From NCBI RefSeq assembly GCF_014805685.1, contig NC_060892.1, positions 4,615,490 to 4,679,489 on the forward strand: DNA of 64,000 bases, written 5' to 3'. Shown in pieces: positions 46,701 through 57,226 of the stretch. The position numbers were made by a program, and so were the translations under genes. The stretch's first letter is position 1, and each line of letters begins with the position of its first letter. The notes under the pieces are model-generated. The model saw nothing but the letters and a program-made list of their open reading frames with translations. It did no database searches and was not told the origin of the DNA. Source of the stretch: Silurus meridionalis. Taxonomy: Eukaryota > Chordata > Actinopteri > Siluriformes > Siluridae.

Positions 46701-49202
46701 GTCTCTTAGTTCAAGGAAAAATTGTATGCTATAATTGTGTGGTTTGGGAAAGAACCACATATGGCTGGAAAAGTCGGGTGTCCCAATACTTTTGCTCATA
46801 TAGTGTATAAATGTATTCGGTTAAATATAGCAGAGTAAACGCTAAAATAAATATGTGGAGAGAGGAGAACTACATATTTTGGAAAGCTCTTAAGTGTGTA
46901 CATCTCTACTTTACCTCAACTACATGGTTTGTGTACAAATCAATGCTGTCATTAAATGCATTTGCATTGCGACTGCTTTCAATAGTTTTTCAACTACAAC
47001 AAAATATTAAACGATAAGCTGTGTAAAACTATAGACTGTTTCAAAATGGAAGCTGAAAATTAAAAATAATTTTCCTTTCATATTTTCTTTTTACTGTGTA
47101 CATATTACTGTGTACATTATATTTTGGTGTGGATGAATCAGGGCAATAAAATTGTCCAACAATTAGAAAATCTGCCACAGTCAAATTACAGAATCGAAAT
47201 TCTGATTAACTCAACTTTTCATCACTTTTTTTTTCTTGCCCTTTTTCCGTGTTAGGGTTAAAACCGACGACTGAAAGGAAGCTGTCTGTCTGTGAATTTT
47301 TTTAATGCTTTGCTCATAGTATTTCCAATGACCTTAGAAAACCATCAGGAAATGTGTATCCAAGATGGCGGACCAAGTGTGGGGATTTTCCTGGCATTGA
47401 CTAACCATGTTTCCCCTGGACAGATTTACATTCTGAAGACCACTTTAAACGCTGAGGATGTCGACCCTGAAACTGTTCTGTTCTTCATTCGAATGGCCAC
47501 CGTCAATCAGATACTCGACCCCTGGATTTACATCCTCTGTCAGGAGTCTAGATTAAGGCGAGTAGCTGTTGTTGTTAATACAGATTAACAACGACTAGCA
47601 CTGATTCCTGACTAATGAATGGATTAAAATAACACCTATTGAGGTGAATCAAAATGGCTCCCTTGTAAGCTTCTAGAAGACTGGCCAGGCCAGGGGTCTT
47701 CAATGAACAAATGGAATCAGGTGTAGACCCCATTTACTTGGAATGAAAACCTGCAATCATACCAGTCTTTCATGGATACCATTGAAGACTCCTGGGCTAG
47801 GCTGTAGTGCCTCACAGTAGATTGCTTGAGCTTCCATGGCATTAAAAAGTTTCTGAAAGCATCTCATATAATACTGTAACTTCATAAATTATTATATAAC
47901 TCATAATGCTTTTATCCATCCTTTCAGCATGTAAGGTTAATCAGGTGTATGTGAATGTTTGTATGCTTGTGTTTGTGTTTGTGTATGTGTTGTACTCAGC
48001 TCTTTAACATTCTGTTAGTCTGAAGTCAATAGGAAAAAATGTATTTAGCTCAAAATCATTTTGGCGAGACATGTTTGGAGACTAAAGTTTGTTTTGGTAC
48101 ATTTGCATGGAGCTACAAGGCTAATATGGCTAACAGTTTAAATAGCCAATTAAAGAGATACAGATAAACAGTTTTACCCCAATGCAAGAAACAGATATTC
48201 TAATACGTAATGTTGCAGAGCAGGGTTTTTTTGTGTTTGTTCTTTTTTCTTATCTCAGTGATTTTTATGATACCCTAAGACATGTGGCTTCAAGCTATCA
48301 ACAAGCTAGCAAATTAGCTACACGGGACAGACTGAAAAATACAGGTAGAAAAATAAGTGAAATATCCCTTGCAGAATAATACAGACATTAACATTTTTGT
48401 GTGTAGAGCTAAATGGTTGCACGGTGGTAAAGCAGGTGTAGCATTGGTGCCGCATAGCTCCAGGTCCCTGGTTTAATCACATATGTGGGGATCTGCTACA
48501 TGAAATTGTGCCCAGTTGTGATCGAATGTATCTGAATTCCTTGCACTTCATGGAAAGCATTATATGGCCATATTAGCAGTGTTTTCTTATGTTTAATAAA
48601 CTGCAGCTGAGATTTCAGCTTCAGCTTCGATGTACTAAAAATGTTTAGTGTGTCATTGATATTTCAAGCCAAATGCTGACATCATAACAAGCTAAGTTGA
48701 GTGTGTGTGAAGCTAAAACATTGTGCATGAGTTCTTCTGTAGTGATTTGCATGCATGCATGTATGTGAATTTTCACACAGTTAATCATGCATGAATCTAA
48801 TTCAATGCAATATACGAGTGTATTCTATCTGTATATCCAATGTAACTTATTATCTCATTTTGTCTGTCGCTCTGTATGTAGGTGTTTATTGCACAGACTG
48901 TATTGTCTTCATCAAAGCCCGTCATCAGATCCCTGTTGCTCTTCATTCGCCTTGTCACGTGGAACCAGATCATGGATCCCTGGGTCTACATCCTCTTCCG
49001 ACGTGCCGTACTGAAGCGGGTCTACCCTCGCTTGGATTGGTCTCGTGGCTCCTTTGCCAGCATCTACTCGTCTGTAGGCACCTCTATGCGCAGACTTACT
49101 CGTTCCTCTGTAGAACTCTCAGGCAGACTCAGCGGGCAAGGCTCACCAAAGCAGGAAGATGAAGTACTGTCAATGCGGAGATTCTCTCCTCCTCCTTCCT
49201 GA
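42874..49202 (+). CDS. tbxa2r: Thromboxane A2 receptor-like prostanoid GPCR, gene with two alternative TM7 exons
   Basis: This is a class A seven-transmembrane receptor predicted to bind thromboxane A2/prostaglandin H2 at the plasma membrane and, by family knowledge, to signal through Gq and G12/13. The long exon (coding 42960-43766, 269 aa) holds TM1-TM6. It ends PLL in phase 0 at the intron position used by human TBXA2R. The exon at 48882 (106 aa) restores the human-like VFIAQTVL...[17 protein letters not shown] sequence, giving a 375-aa receptor. A second exon at 47424 (54 aa) also fits in frame and would give a 323-aa receptor. Seen: N-glycosylation sequons N7-N-T and N23-I-S, ERF (137-139) in place of DRY, the prostanoid ECL2 motif [13 protein letters not shown] (180-192), and C113/C191 as the expected disulfide. 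Neighbour gipc3, convergent, matches the human TBXA2R-GIPC3 arrangement. Confidence 0.87.
43868..44035 (+). mobile_element. L2-type LINE 3' end in tbxa2r intron
   Basis: gtctggttcctctcattggt and gaagctgctttgagacattg, then catacaaataaaaaatt. Same 3' UTR as the copies at 38870 and 61570. Confidence 0.65.
45880..46148 (+). repeat. Dispersed repeat, right arm of the inverted pair, ending (CTTGA)n
   Basis: gtttgcactaggttgcactc, agcaccagggttctggagga and tgacaataaaagcctcttga, then three more cttga units. Reverse complement of 41875-42120. Confidence 0.75.
46653..46808 (+). mobile_element. Short Tc1-like MITE (internally deleted)
   Basis: Only about 156 bases: left gtttgtggacacctggccat, right tcccaatacttttgctcata tagtg. 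Both termini are retained and face inward. Confidence 0.65.
47424..47588 (+). CDS. tbxa2r: tbxa2r alternative last exon A (second TM7 cassette)
   Basis: The acceptor cccctggacag precedes a phase-0 ORF of 54 codons starting [20 protein letters not shown] and containing [20 protein letters not shown], ending in a TAA stop at 47588. Spliced to the TM1-TM6 exon it places Arg292, Asn297 and Asp301-Pro302-Trp303 at exactly the same positions as the exon at 48882, with no gap. By my count 19 of 46 aligned residues are identical. The usual Trp before Asn is Val here. The tail is only about 15 residues ([16 protein letters not shown]). An ATTAAA at 47623 could be its poly(A) signal. A GT after CGA inside the tail could be a donor to a further exon; I cannot decide. 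Transcript evidence is absent, so use of this exon is inferred. Confidence 0.65.
   Translation: MYILKTTLNAEDVDPETVLFFIRMATVNQILDPWIYILCQESRLRRVAVVVNTD
47589..48881 (+). other. Interval between the two tbxa2r TM7 exons
   Basis: This 1.29-kb interval is mostly unique A/T-rich sequence. A degenerate tRNA-SINE-like segment lies at about 48412-48545 (gcacggtggtaaagcaggtg and a B-box-like tggtttaatc). No other coding signal is seen. Confidence 0.6.
48882..49202 (+). CDS. tbxa2r: tbxa2r last exon B (canonical TM7 and C-terminal tail)
   Basis: The acceptor ctctgtatgtag is followed in phase 0 by [20 protein letters not shown], then [20 protein letters not shown] and a 60-odd-residue cytoplasmic tail with many Ser/Thr ([20 protein letters not shown]), ending [10 protein letters not shown] and a TGA stop. 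It closely matches human TBXA2R at VFIAQTVL and at [13 protein letters not shown]. Arg292 corresponds to the TM7 arginine that contacts the prostanoid carboxylate in this family. Ser/Thr and basic RR pairs in the tail are plausible kinase and arrestin sites (inference). Confidence 0.9.
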   Translation: MFIAQTVLSSSKPVIRSLLLFIRLVTWNQIMDPWVYILFRRAVLKRVYPRLDWSRGSFASIYSSVGTSMRRLTRSSVELSGRLSGQGSPKQEDEVLSMRRFSPPPS

Positions 49203-49534
49203 TCAATACCTGCATGGTTTAATGCGTCAGGATTTAGTTATAAAGTCTGTATCGGTCAAATATCCCGAAATTCCTTTTTTTGGTTCACTTCATTTACTAA
49301 TGTTTGACTCACACTTTATTATTGTTCCATTTTCTACAATATACTTTCAGTTAAGTCCTATTTAAATTTAACTCATAGCACTTTAAACAATAGACACTGT
49401 CACCAAGCAGCTTCACAGAAAATTCGCATTCAGATCCAGATCGTTGGAAAGTAGTTAACAATCCCTGCGATTTAAAAGTGAAAAGTGATTTGTGATTTAT
49501 TGATTTTGCTTTTGTTTATATGCTTTGTTTCTGG
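49203..49534 (+). other. tbxa2r: tbxa2r 3' UTR (end uncertain)
   Basis: Sequence after the exon B stop. There is no clear AATAAA before the MITE at 49535; the first AATAAA (about 49669) lies inside that repeat, and another at about 51219. Confidence 0.35.
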
Positions 49535-49895
49535 TATATGCTTTTTGAGCATCCCATTCCATGTTTAGTCCCCATTTGCTGTAAAATAACCTCCACTCCA
49601 TTGGGAAGATGATTCTCTAGATTTTTGAGTGTGTTTGTGGAGATTTGTGATTATTCATTCACAAAAGTAATAAAATCAGGTACCGATGTAGGTGAGGTGA
49701 ATAGGCCTGGGGTGCAGTCAGCATTCCAATTCATTCCAGAGATTCTCATTAGATTCAAGGGTCAGTGCTCTATAGCAGGCCACTTAAGAAACCCCAATCA
49801 AACTCATGTAAAGCATATCTCTATTGAGCTGGCTTTGTGCACAGGGGCATTGTCATGCTGGAACAGGTTAGTTCCAAGTGAAAGGACATTTTAAT
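49535..49895 (-). mobile_element. Tc1-like MITE copy (reverse)
   Basis: gtccccatttgctgtaaaat, aacctccactccattgggaa, caggggcattgtcatgctgg. The outer left end of the family is missing. Confidence 0.65.
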
Positions 49896-50555
49896 TCTAG
49901 CCATCTAACTAGTTTGTACTAGCCAATTTTAGTTGCAAGGAACTGGTTGTTGCAAATCAGTGAGAAAACGTAGAAATCAGATGTTGAAAACGTCACTGAA
50001 ACCAAACAGTTCAATTTGTGAATTTTTATTTTGCACTAGCTAACACGGAGAATGTCAGGGAAAGAAAATAAGGAATGGCAGAGGGACATTAAGCCGGATT
50101 TACACATTTGTGTATATTTAAAGTTCCTGCATTGCAAACAAGACTACTGGTTAACATCTGTTTCAAGGCTATTTGTTTGTTGTAATAATTTTACTTTATA
50201 ATTTTGATTATAGTAGCCTAGGTTTAATGGTATCAAATGCTAAATTGATGGAAAACTGATGGATGTTGTAAGATAGATTGTAACATATGAAGATAAACTG
50301 TGCACAAACACACTAGAGGGCAAAACCTAAAATTTTATACAGCATTTAAAATATTATGGGGGTACTTAAAACTACTTCCATCAAAATATGTTGTTTTGGT
50401 TCTCATATCACCCTTTGGGGATATTAAAAGCACTAGACATCTGTTTATTCAGACGAGTATCAAGTCATTCTACAAAAACTCCTATCCCAGGAACTCAGTA
50501 TTCAGATTTACAGGTTTACTAATACCGTTCACATGTAGTTCATGTATATACAGTG
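49896..50555. other. Intergenic, no recognised feature
   Basis: A/T-rich unique sequence, no supported gene. Confidence 0.4.
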
Positions 50556-51045
50556 TATATACGGTGCCTGTCAAAAGTGTCAAAATTCCTTTCTTGTGAT
50601 CGTGCTTATCTCAGAGCAGTTTAGGATTTATGTACAGTGACTGGGCAGGACATTCCATGATAGATAAATAACACTGACTGTTTGCTCTCTAAATAGCGCA
50701 TACAGAGTACGGATGCTTTGGCGCATTTTGCAGACGGACACTTTGTCCATGTTGGTTCCGCATTCCTTTCACTGCTAAATCCTTTCAGCATTCCTGCTCC
50801 AAAACATCGCCAAACAATGCTTCCACCTCCATGTTTTTCTGTGATGGTGAGGAAGCCTTCTAACATCTCTCCTGTTCTCCATTTAACAGAAGTTCTCCTG
50901 TTAGAGCCAAATAAGTCAAATTTGGACTTGCAGAACATTGCTTTAGCCTTTAAATGTCCAATTTTTGTGTGGTTTTGCCTTTGCATGTGCCATAATACCA
51001 ATAAAAGACTACGTGTTTTGGAACTTTTGACAGGCGCTGTGTATG
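50556..51045 (-). pseudogene. Tc1-like transposon remnant with both termini
   Basis: Inward-facing ends cggtgcctgtcaaaagtgtc (left) and aacttttgacaggcgctgtg (right). The - strand reads FDLFGSNRRTSVKWRTGEML, HGGGSIVWRCFGAGMLKGF and ESKQSV, fragments of a Tc1 transposase core with large deletions. Confidence 0.75.
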
Positions 51046-51659
51046 TTTTTCATTTTCAGTTCGTTTTTGTGCCAAGGCATAAGGATTGTTTTTTCGCAGT
51101 TCTGAGCCTTTTGTTTGTTCATTTTGTTCCATTTGTTATGTTTTATACCACAGTGCTGTTAGAACCTGATTGGCATGAATGTGTTGATTTCTATTATATA
51201 ACAATTGCTTTATAATATAAATAAAGCTATATGAATGCGCCTGTTCTAATTCTTTATTGTTTCTGTAGTAACAAACAAATTTACAGGACATTGTGGTATT
51301 GTGGCAAGGTAACTTGAACTAAGGGCAATTATAAACACTTTTTTTCAATGGTGGTTAACAAAGAAAAGCATATAATTGTTGTTACTGTAAAGTCATCAGC
51401 ACATGAAAGTGTCATCCAGAGTAAACTAGGAAATTCCAGTGTCAAAACGTTTTCCTGAGAATATGAGAGTGGAAAGAAAAAGAGCCTGGTTTGGAAATAT
51501 CTATTTATAGCTGGTATTAAAATTCAGACCAAAAAATGAATAAACAATATTTAATATAAACAGTCACGTGAAAAACTATAACACAAAAATTGAACTGTAG
51601 TGTATCTGTAGTGCAATTAAAGTGAATGTGAAAATAATGCTGACAAAAAAATCACAGGT
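51046..51659. other. Intergenic, no recognised gene
   Basis: Unique A/T-rich sequence with an AATAAA near 51219, which is a distant candidate tbxa2r poly(A) signal. Confidence 0.35.
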
Positions 51660-52177
51660 ACAAAAACTCAAATTGCCATTTCAGTGCTTGCATAAATGTC
51701 AACTACACATTTGTGCTCTTTGCACACAGGATTGTTGTACTGAGAGCACCAGTTGCTGACTTTTCGGTCTTTGGAAGCTTGGCAGATCCTGTCCTCTAGA
51801 ATTAGTAGTCTTGTCTGATGTCCTCCTGTGGTGGTGGTTGTGTTTTGTTTCTTTATCCCACATCTTCCCATTGCATCTGTAATATGGTTATGGTGTTCTC
51901 TGCTTACGAGTAGGTGCAAACCATCTGATCCATTGTGTCCACTCCTCCTTTGTTTCTATTATAGTACTAGATAAATTCGGGTTTCTTCTTTACCCTGTTG
52001 TCATCTGCTGTTTTGTCATCATGCATGGTTCTCAGAAGGACAGCAGCCTTTCCCATCTTCAGCAGATAGTTTACCATAGTCATGTTACCATTGAATTCCT
52101 TCTCCCTCGATTTGGATGGCTTCATGACAGGAGATATGTCCAGCTTGTTCTAGTGAAGAGTCTCCATAATGGTCAAG
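51660..52177 (-). pseudogene. piggyBac-type transposase remnant
   Basis: The - strand contains YYNRNKGGVDTMDQMVCTYS, matching the piggyBac 'YN..KGGVDTMDQM' signature, and downstream RICQASKDRKVSNWCSQYNN-PVCKEHKCVV, the C-terminal Cys-rich (zinc-ribbon-like) end. Stops and frameshifts interrupt it, so it is inactive. Confidence 0.8.
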
Positions 52178-52201
52178 TTGGGTTAGGGTTAGGGTTAGGG
52201 T
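52178..52201 (+). repeat. Short interstitial telomeric repeat (TTAGGG)3
   Basis: Three perfect ttaggg units flanked by partial ones, directly at the edge of the piggyBac remnant. Confidence 0.9.
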
Positions 52202-52980
52202 AAGTTAAAACACTTGAAAACGCTGTGAAATGTGTGGTAGTAGATATGTTTCTGGAGTAAATATGTTCTTATGGCAAATTATTGCTTATTGCCATGAATT
52301 TTCAATACTGGATAATCTTGCAGGATAATTTTGGTTAAAACTTTTTAAGGCCACACCGCCTACATGCACTGTGACTTCCTCCATTGCATAATGCAAATAC
52401 TTTCTTAAATCCTGCACATAAACTAATGTAAAAAAATAAAATAAAAACATTGTCTATCTTGGCAATTATTGACATACATTATTATGTCAATAAATACGAC
52501 TTTTTTTTGTTTGTTTAAAACCTCCCTGTGCTGTGTGTAAGCTATTGTGCAACAAAATTATATTAACAATTAAAAATGGCATACATGTCAGCTTATTACC
52601 AACCAAAATGTTTATATATATGTTTGTATATGATAGAGTTTATATAAATTTTCTTAAATTACACATTAATTCACATAGGTTCCTGGAAAGTTCCCTAGTT
52701 CCCTTTAAGGAACTCGAGTTGCGTCGAAACGCTTTGGACGGCGCAGCGCCTCATATCCTCAGGGATCTAGGGTTACATCCGTAGCCTAGAGACGTTCTTA
52801 TAGTAGCCATTTCCGGCCTATTTGTGAAAAATGTTTGGAACTCAAAAACAGGATATATAATGGATACCTTAAATAAATAGGATTTTTTTTTTTTTCTCAA
52901 AGATTCAGCCATGATTGAAATAACATAGGGATTAAATATGGATATATATATATATATATATATTGAATTTAGACCCATTT
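52202..52980. other. Intergenic, with a repeat-like segment at 52680-52795
   Basis: tccctttaaggaactcgagt and gcgtcgaaacgctttggacg resemble a dispersed fish repeat, but only one copy is seen here. A (TA)n run lies at 52940-52963. No gene. Confidence 0.4.
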
Positions 52981-53272
52981 TTTGTATTTTAAGAAAATTC
53001 TAGGACGTTTTGGAGACAAGGTGAGGAAGGCGAGATTGAGATGGTTTGGACATGTGCAGAGGAGGGACATGGGATATATCAGTAGGAGAATGCTGAGGAT
53101 GGAGCCACCAGGAAAGAGGGAAAGAGGAAGGCCAAGGAGGAGGTTTATGGATGTGATAAGGGAAGACATGCAGGTAGTGGGTTTGAAAGAGGCAGATGTA
53201 GAGGACAGGGTGGTATGGAGACGGATGATCCGCTGTGGCAACCCCTAATGAGAGCAGCCGAAAGAAGAAGGA
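52981..53272 (+). pseudogene. RTE-type LINE 3' end
   Basis: Reads GDKVRKARLRWFGHVQRRDM, GYISRRMLRMEPPGKRERGR, PRRRFMDVIREDMQVVGLKE and VVWRRMIRCGNP, then the tail tgatccgctgtggcaacccc and gccgaaagaagaagg. This 3' piece is the best preserved of the RTE fragments, open to its stop. Confidence 0.85.
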
Positions 53273-53822
53273 GTGATACAAAAATTAGTTTTATTTAAAA
53301 AAATTTAAATAAGGATTTGTTATGATCAAAAACTAATTGATTAAGAAATACCTGTAATACTGAATGATTAAATTAATTTCTTGCAAAGAAAAATCAAAAA
53401 CTTGGGTCACTTTAGACCCATGTTGTGCATCAAAAGGGTTAAAACACAAACTATTGAACAGAGAATGCTGTACTAACCGAATACTCACTTGCCGATCTCA
53501 TAATCTTGCATGATTCTTTGAAAACAAAATATCTCCATGGTGGTCTCTGCCATGGCAGACTTACTGGCTTTGATCCCAAAAATAAAATGCACCACATTTC
53601 CACTGGCACAAACATAAATGCCAAGGGTTTTTTAATAAAATAAATCCTGCCTTTTTGACTTGAATTACGTCGAGCTGTTTAGCTTCGGTGGTAAACACAG
53701 TGAGGACAAATAGTTGTTCTTTATCCTATATTTATTTCTAACACAAATATATGAAGATATGACCAAGCCTGTTTTATTTGCAGAGCATTTCAGCCTGCTG
53801 TGGAAAAAATCCTCATGTTTGT
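53273..53822. other. Intergenic, no recognised feature
   Basis: A/T-rich unique sequence. Confidence 0.4.
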
Positions 53823-55136
53823 CAAGTCATGTCAAGTAGGCTTAATTGTTATTGCAACCATATACAGTGCAGTACACAGTGAAACTAAATTTTCTTCCAG
53901 GACCAATGTGTTACTTTAGACAACACTAATCAAAACTAGCAACACAATGTGCACCTGTTCAGTGTACATTCACTGGTGGATGAAGTTTTAAAATGAAAAC
54001 ATTGCTCCAGTAAAAGTGCTCCCTTTAAACTTTCACTTTTTGGAAAAGTACAAAAGTATTTTATGTACTTAAGTATCCAAAGTACTATGATTAATTATGG
54101 CTATAATGTTCATATTATTATTTTAGTCACAAGACTCTTTGCTTAATTAAATCAGTTTATGTAAAAAGACTCTATTGTTACTTTTATCACGCCGATCTGT
54201 TCCTAAAGTGATATTAATAAGTAAAACATTGATTGTTATCTAATAAAAAAAAATTCAGCTAAATTCAAAACCAAGTACATGTTTTACCCTGATTGGTGGT
54301 TTCCTGATTCTTGACCAGGTACGTTTTTTTTCCACTCATAAATAAAAAGAAACGACTGATTCTGCAAAATGTAGTTAAGTAAAAAAAAAAAAAGAGATTC
54401 GACTTTAAAATGTAGTAAAGTGTACCCAAATGGAAATACTTCAGTCAAGAACAGATATGTGAAATTACATTTACTTTCATTACTGTCCAACACTGACAAC
54501 ATTTAGTGCAAACAAAAAGGGACAACATAATCCAAGGAGGCAGTAAACACATTCACTGTCAAAAGAGTAAACACTACAATACTGTAGCACCAACCAGTAC
54601 GGTTTGAAAGGTTTGTGTAAATGGATTGTTTGTATATAAATAACATTTTTGAGCATGGAGTTCTAGCAGCAGGAACAGCAATTACTGTGCAAAACAGAAT
54701 TTCTGTGGTTGATGTGTGTGTGTATGTAAGAGTCAGTCCAGTCCCTTCATGTTAAAGAGTCTGATGGCATGTAAATAATTATGATGAAGAGAAGAGAGCT
54801 CTTCTCAGCCATCTTCACTATCTGCTGTAGGGTCTTGTGATCCAAGACGGTGCAATTCCCATACTAAGCAGTGATTCAGCTGCTCAGGAGGCTCACAGTG
54901 GTTCCTCTGTAAAATTTTATAAGGATGTGTGGTGGGAGCTGGGTCTTCCTCAGCTTTCTCAGGAACTAGAAATACTACTGGGCTTTCCTTGTAATGGGTA
55001 CCTTTGGGACACTCCATGTCCTGTGACTTGTGCTCAATCCCATAAACGAGAAATAAATTTGCATTGTAATTTCAGAAGAGAGAATGTCTCAGATTTTGTT
55101 ACAGTTTTAGGTCTGCATCATAGAGGAAGACCCTGA
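53823..55136 (-). mobile_element. Dispersed non-LTR-like repeat interrupted by a hAT-like element
   Basis: Left: caagtaggcttaattgttat and tacagtgcagtacacagtga (reverse of the 30880-31000 type). Right: agtctgatggcatgtaaata, tctgctgtagggtcttgtga and gcagtgattcagctgctcag, a block widespread in fish genomes. The insertion occupies 53971-54495. Confidence 0.5.
53971..54495. mobile_element. hAT-like non-autonomous element
   Basis: Ends cactggtggatgaagttt and attactgtccaacactg, matching the termini of 1620-2592. Interior ttatgtacttaagtatccaa and cctgattggtggtttcctga. Confidence 0.55.
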
Positions 55137-55629
55137 CAACTAAATACTTTTAGCAACAGAATTTACATTTTGTTGTTACTGTATGAACCTTATAAATATA
55201 TTTTTCTTACACAAAACATTTGGATGTGTGCCATTTAACATTTTGGAATGGTCATAAGAGTCCAGCTTTGTTAGCTCTGTTATTACTTACAAAATGACAG
55301 CTGTAAACAGTCCTCTAGAGTTCACAGAGACTCGATTCAAGTTGTCCTACAGAAAACAGCATTGTAACAGTTGATATGATTTTCAATGCATTGTTTTATC
55401 TGTGTTATCTAATTGTCCTCCGTACAAGTACCTGTGTCAGTTGTAACTACAGAAATGTATTAGAATGAACACATGAATCCAACTTGTGATTTGAAGGACA
55501 GCTGAAACGCCTTCAGAGCTGCTGTTATAAATGAAACAATAGCCAGACATAAGAACAGTGCTGTAATGTTGAAAATAAATCATCGCCAATATGACACTCA
55601 CCATTCCTTCCATTTACACACTTATTATA
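55137..55629. other. Intergenic, no recognised feature
   Basis: Unique sequence, no supported gene. Confidence 0.4.
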
Positions 55630-56929
55630 CAAACCCGATTCTAAAAAAGTTGGGACACTGTACAAATTGTGTATAAAAACGAAATGCAATGATGTGGAAG
55701 TTTCAAATTTTAATATTTTATTCAGAATACAACATAGATGACATATCAAATGTTTAAACTGAGACTATGTATCATTTTAAGGGAAAAATAAGTTGATTTT
55801 AAATTTCATGGCATCAACACATCTCAAAAAAGTTGGGACAAGGCCATGTTTACCACTGTGTGGCATCCCCTCTTCTTTTTATAACAGTCTGCAAATGTCT
55901 GGGGACTGAGGAGACAAGTTGCTCAAGTTTAGGAATAGGAATGTTGTCCCATTCTTGTCTAATACAGGCTTCTAGTTGTCTTTCTTAGGTCTTCTTTGTC
56001 GCATCTTCCTCTTTATGATGCACCAAATGTTTTCTATTGGTGAAAGATCTGGACTGCAGGCTGGCCATTTCAGTACCCGGATCCTTCTTCTATGCAGCCA
56101 TGATGTTGTAATTGATGCATTATGTGGTCTGGCATTGTCATGTTGGAAGATGCAAGGTCTTCTCTGAAAGAGACGATGTCTGGATGGGAGCATATGTTGT
56201 TCTAGAACTTGGATATACACAGTCCATTTTAAATGAGTCTTGGCCCAGAAAAAACGCCTACGCTTCTGAATCATGTTTGGATACGGCTTCTTTTTTGACC
56301 TATAGAGTTTTAGCCGGCACGAATGGCACAGTGGATTGTGTTCACCGACAATGTTTTCTGGAAGTATTCCTGAGCCTATGTTGTGATTTCCATTACAGTA
56401 GCATTCCTGTATGTGATGCAGTGCCATCTAAGGGCCAGAAGATCACGGGCATCCAGTATGGTTTTCCGGCCTTGACCCTTACGCACAGAGATTGTTCCAG
56501 ATTCTCTAAATCTTTGGATGATATTATGCACTGTAGATGATAATAACTTCAAACTCTTTGCAATATTTCTCTGAGAAACAATTGCTATTTCTCTGCCAGT
56601 CTTGACTTCTGAGAGACACTGCCACTCTGTGAGGCAAATTTTTTTCAATCATGTTGCCAATTGACCTAATAAGTTGCAAATTGATCCTCCAGCTGTTCCT
56701 TATATGTACATTTTACTTTTCTCTTATTGCTACCTGTCTCAACTTTTTTGGAATGTGTAGCTTTCATGAAATCTAAAAAATTTGGCATGAAATTTTAAAA
56801 TGTCTCACTTTTAACATTTGATATGTTATCTATATTCTATTGTGAATAAAATATACGTTTATGAGATTTGTAAATGATTGCATTCCTTTTTTATTCACAA
56901 TTTGTACAGTGTTTTTGGAATCGGGTTAG
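55630..56929 (-). mobile_element. Tc1/mariner-like transposon, internally deleted, with TIRs and TA duplication
   Basis: Inverted ends caaacccgattctaaaaaag and ttttggaatcgggttag are flanked by TA at 55628-55629 and 56930-56931. On the - strand the transposase remnant has an N-terminal helix-turn-helix part (GREIAIVSQRNIAKSLKLLS, VHNIIQRFRESGTISVRKGQ) and a C-terminal DDE part (RRPCIFQHDNARPHNASITT, ACSPDLSPIENIWCIIKRKM). About 300 bases of the middle are missing and the frame is broken. Repeated 'aaaaaagttgggac' boxes inside the left arm resemble direct transposase-binding repeats. Confidence 0.85.
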
Positions 56930-56931
56930 TA

Positions 56932-57226
56932 TTACTGAATGATCACATTTGCATTATCATAATACAGCAGTAAGAAGTAGTAGTTTACAAGTTTTTATTG
57001 GTAACTTAGGGACATATATTTTTAAGTTGCTGTACATTGTCAGGTCTTCAATTGGAAGATAGTACAAATAGTAAGATATCCATACAGTGTATCAATAAAA
57101 CATGATATGACAAATCCACACCATAGATTACTGATAAATTGAAGGCAAGGATACGTGTGTCCATAATACAAAGTACATTCAAAGGGGAACCCTGTAAGAT
57201 TCATATGATCTGTTTTTCTTTATAAT
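56932..57226. other. Intergenic, no recognised feature
   Basis: Short A/T-rich interval between two transposon copies. Confidence 0.4.

Larger units (their letters stand above)
43767..47423 (+). other. tbxa2r intron before the alternative TM7 exon
   Basis: This is 3.66 kb of mostly A/T-rich sequence. It opens with an L2-type LINE 3' end (about 43868-44035), has a non-repetitive block at 44790-45070, a CA run near 45546-45580, a dispersed repeat at 45880-46148 and a short deleted Tc1-like MITE at 46653-46808. I see no further TM7-like exon. Confidence 0.7.

Noticed and set aside
48882..49202. GTG-initiated separate gene
   Set aside because: The GTG is the first codon after a splice acceptor and continues the tbxa2r frame.
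54805..55136. ORFs on both strands resembling a gene fragment
   Set aside because: The sequence matches a widespread fish non-LTR-like repeat block, not a host gene.
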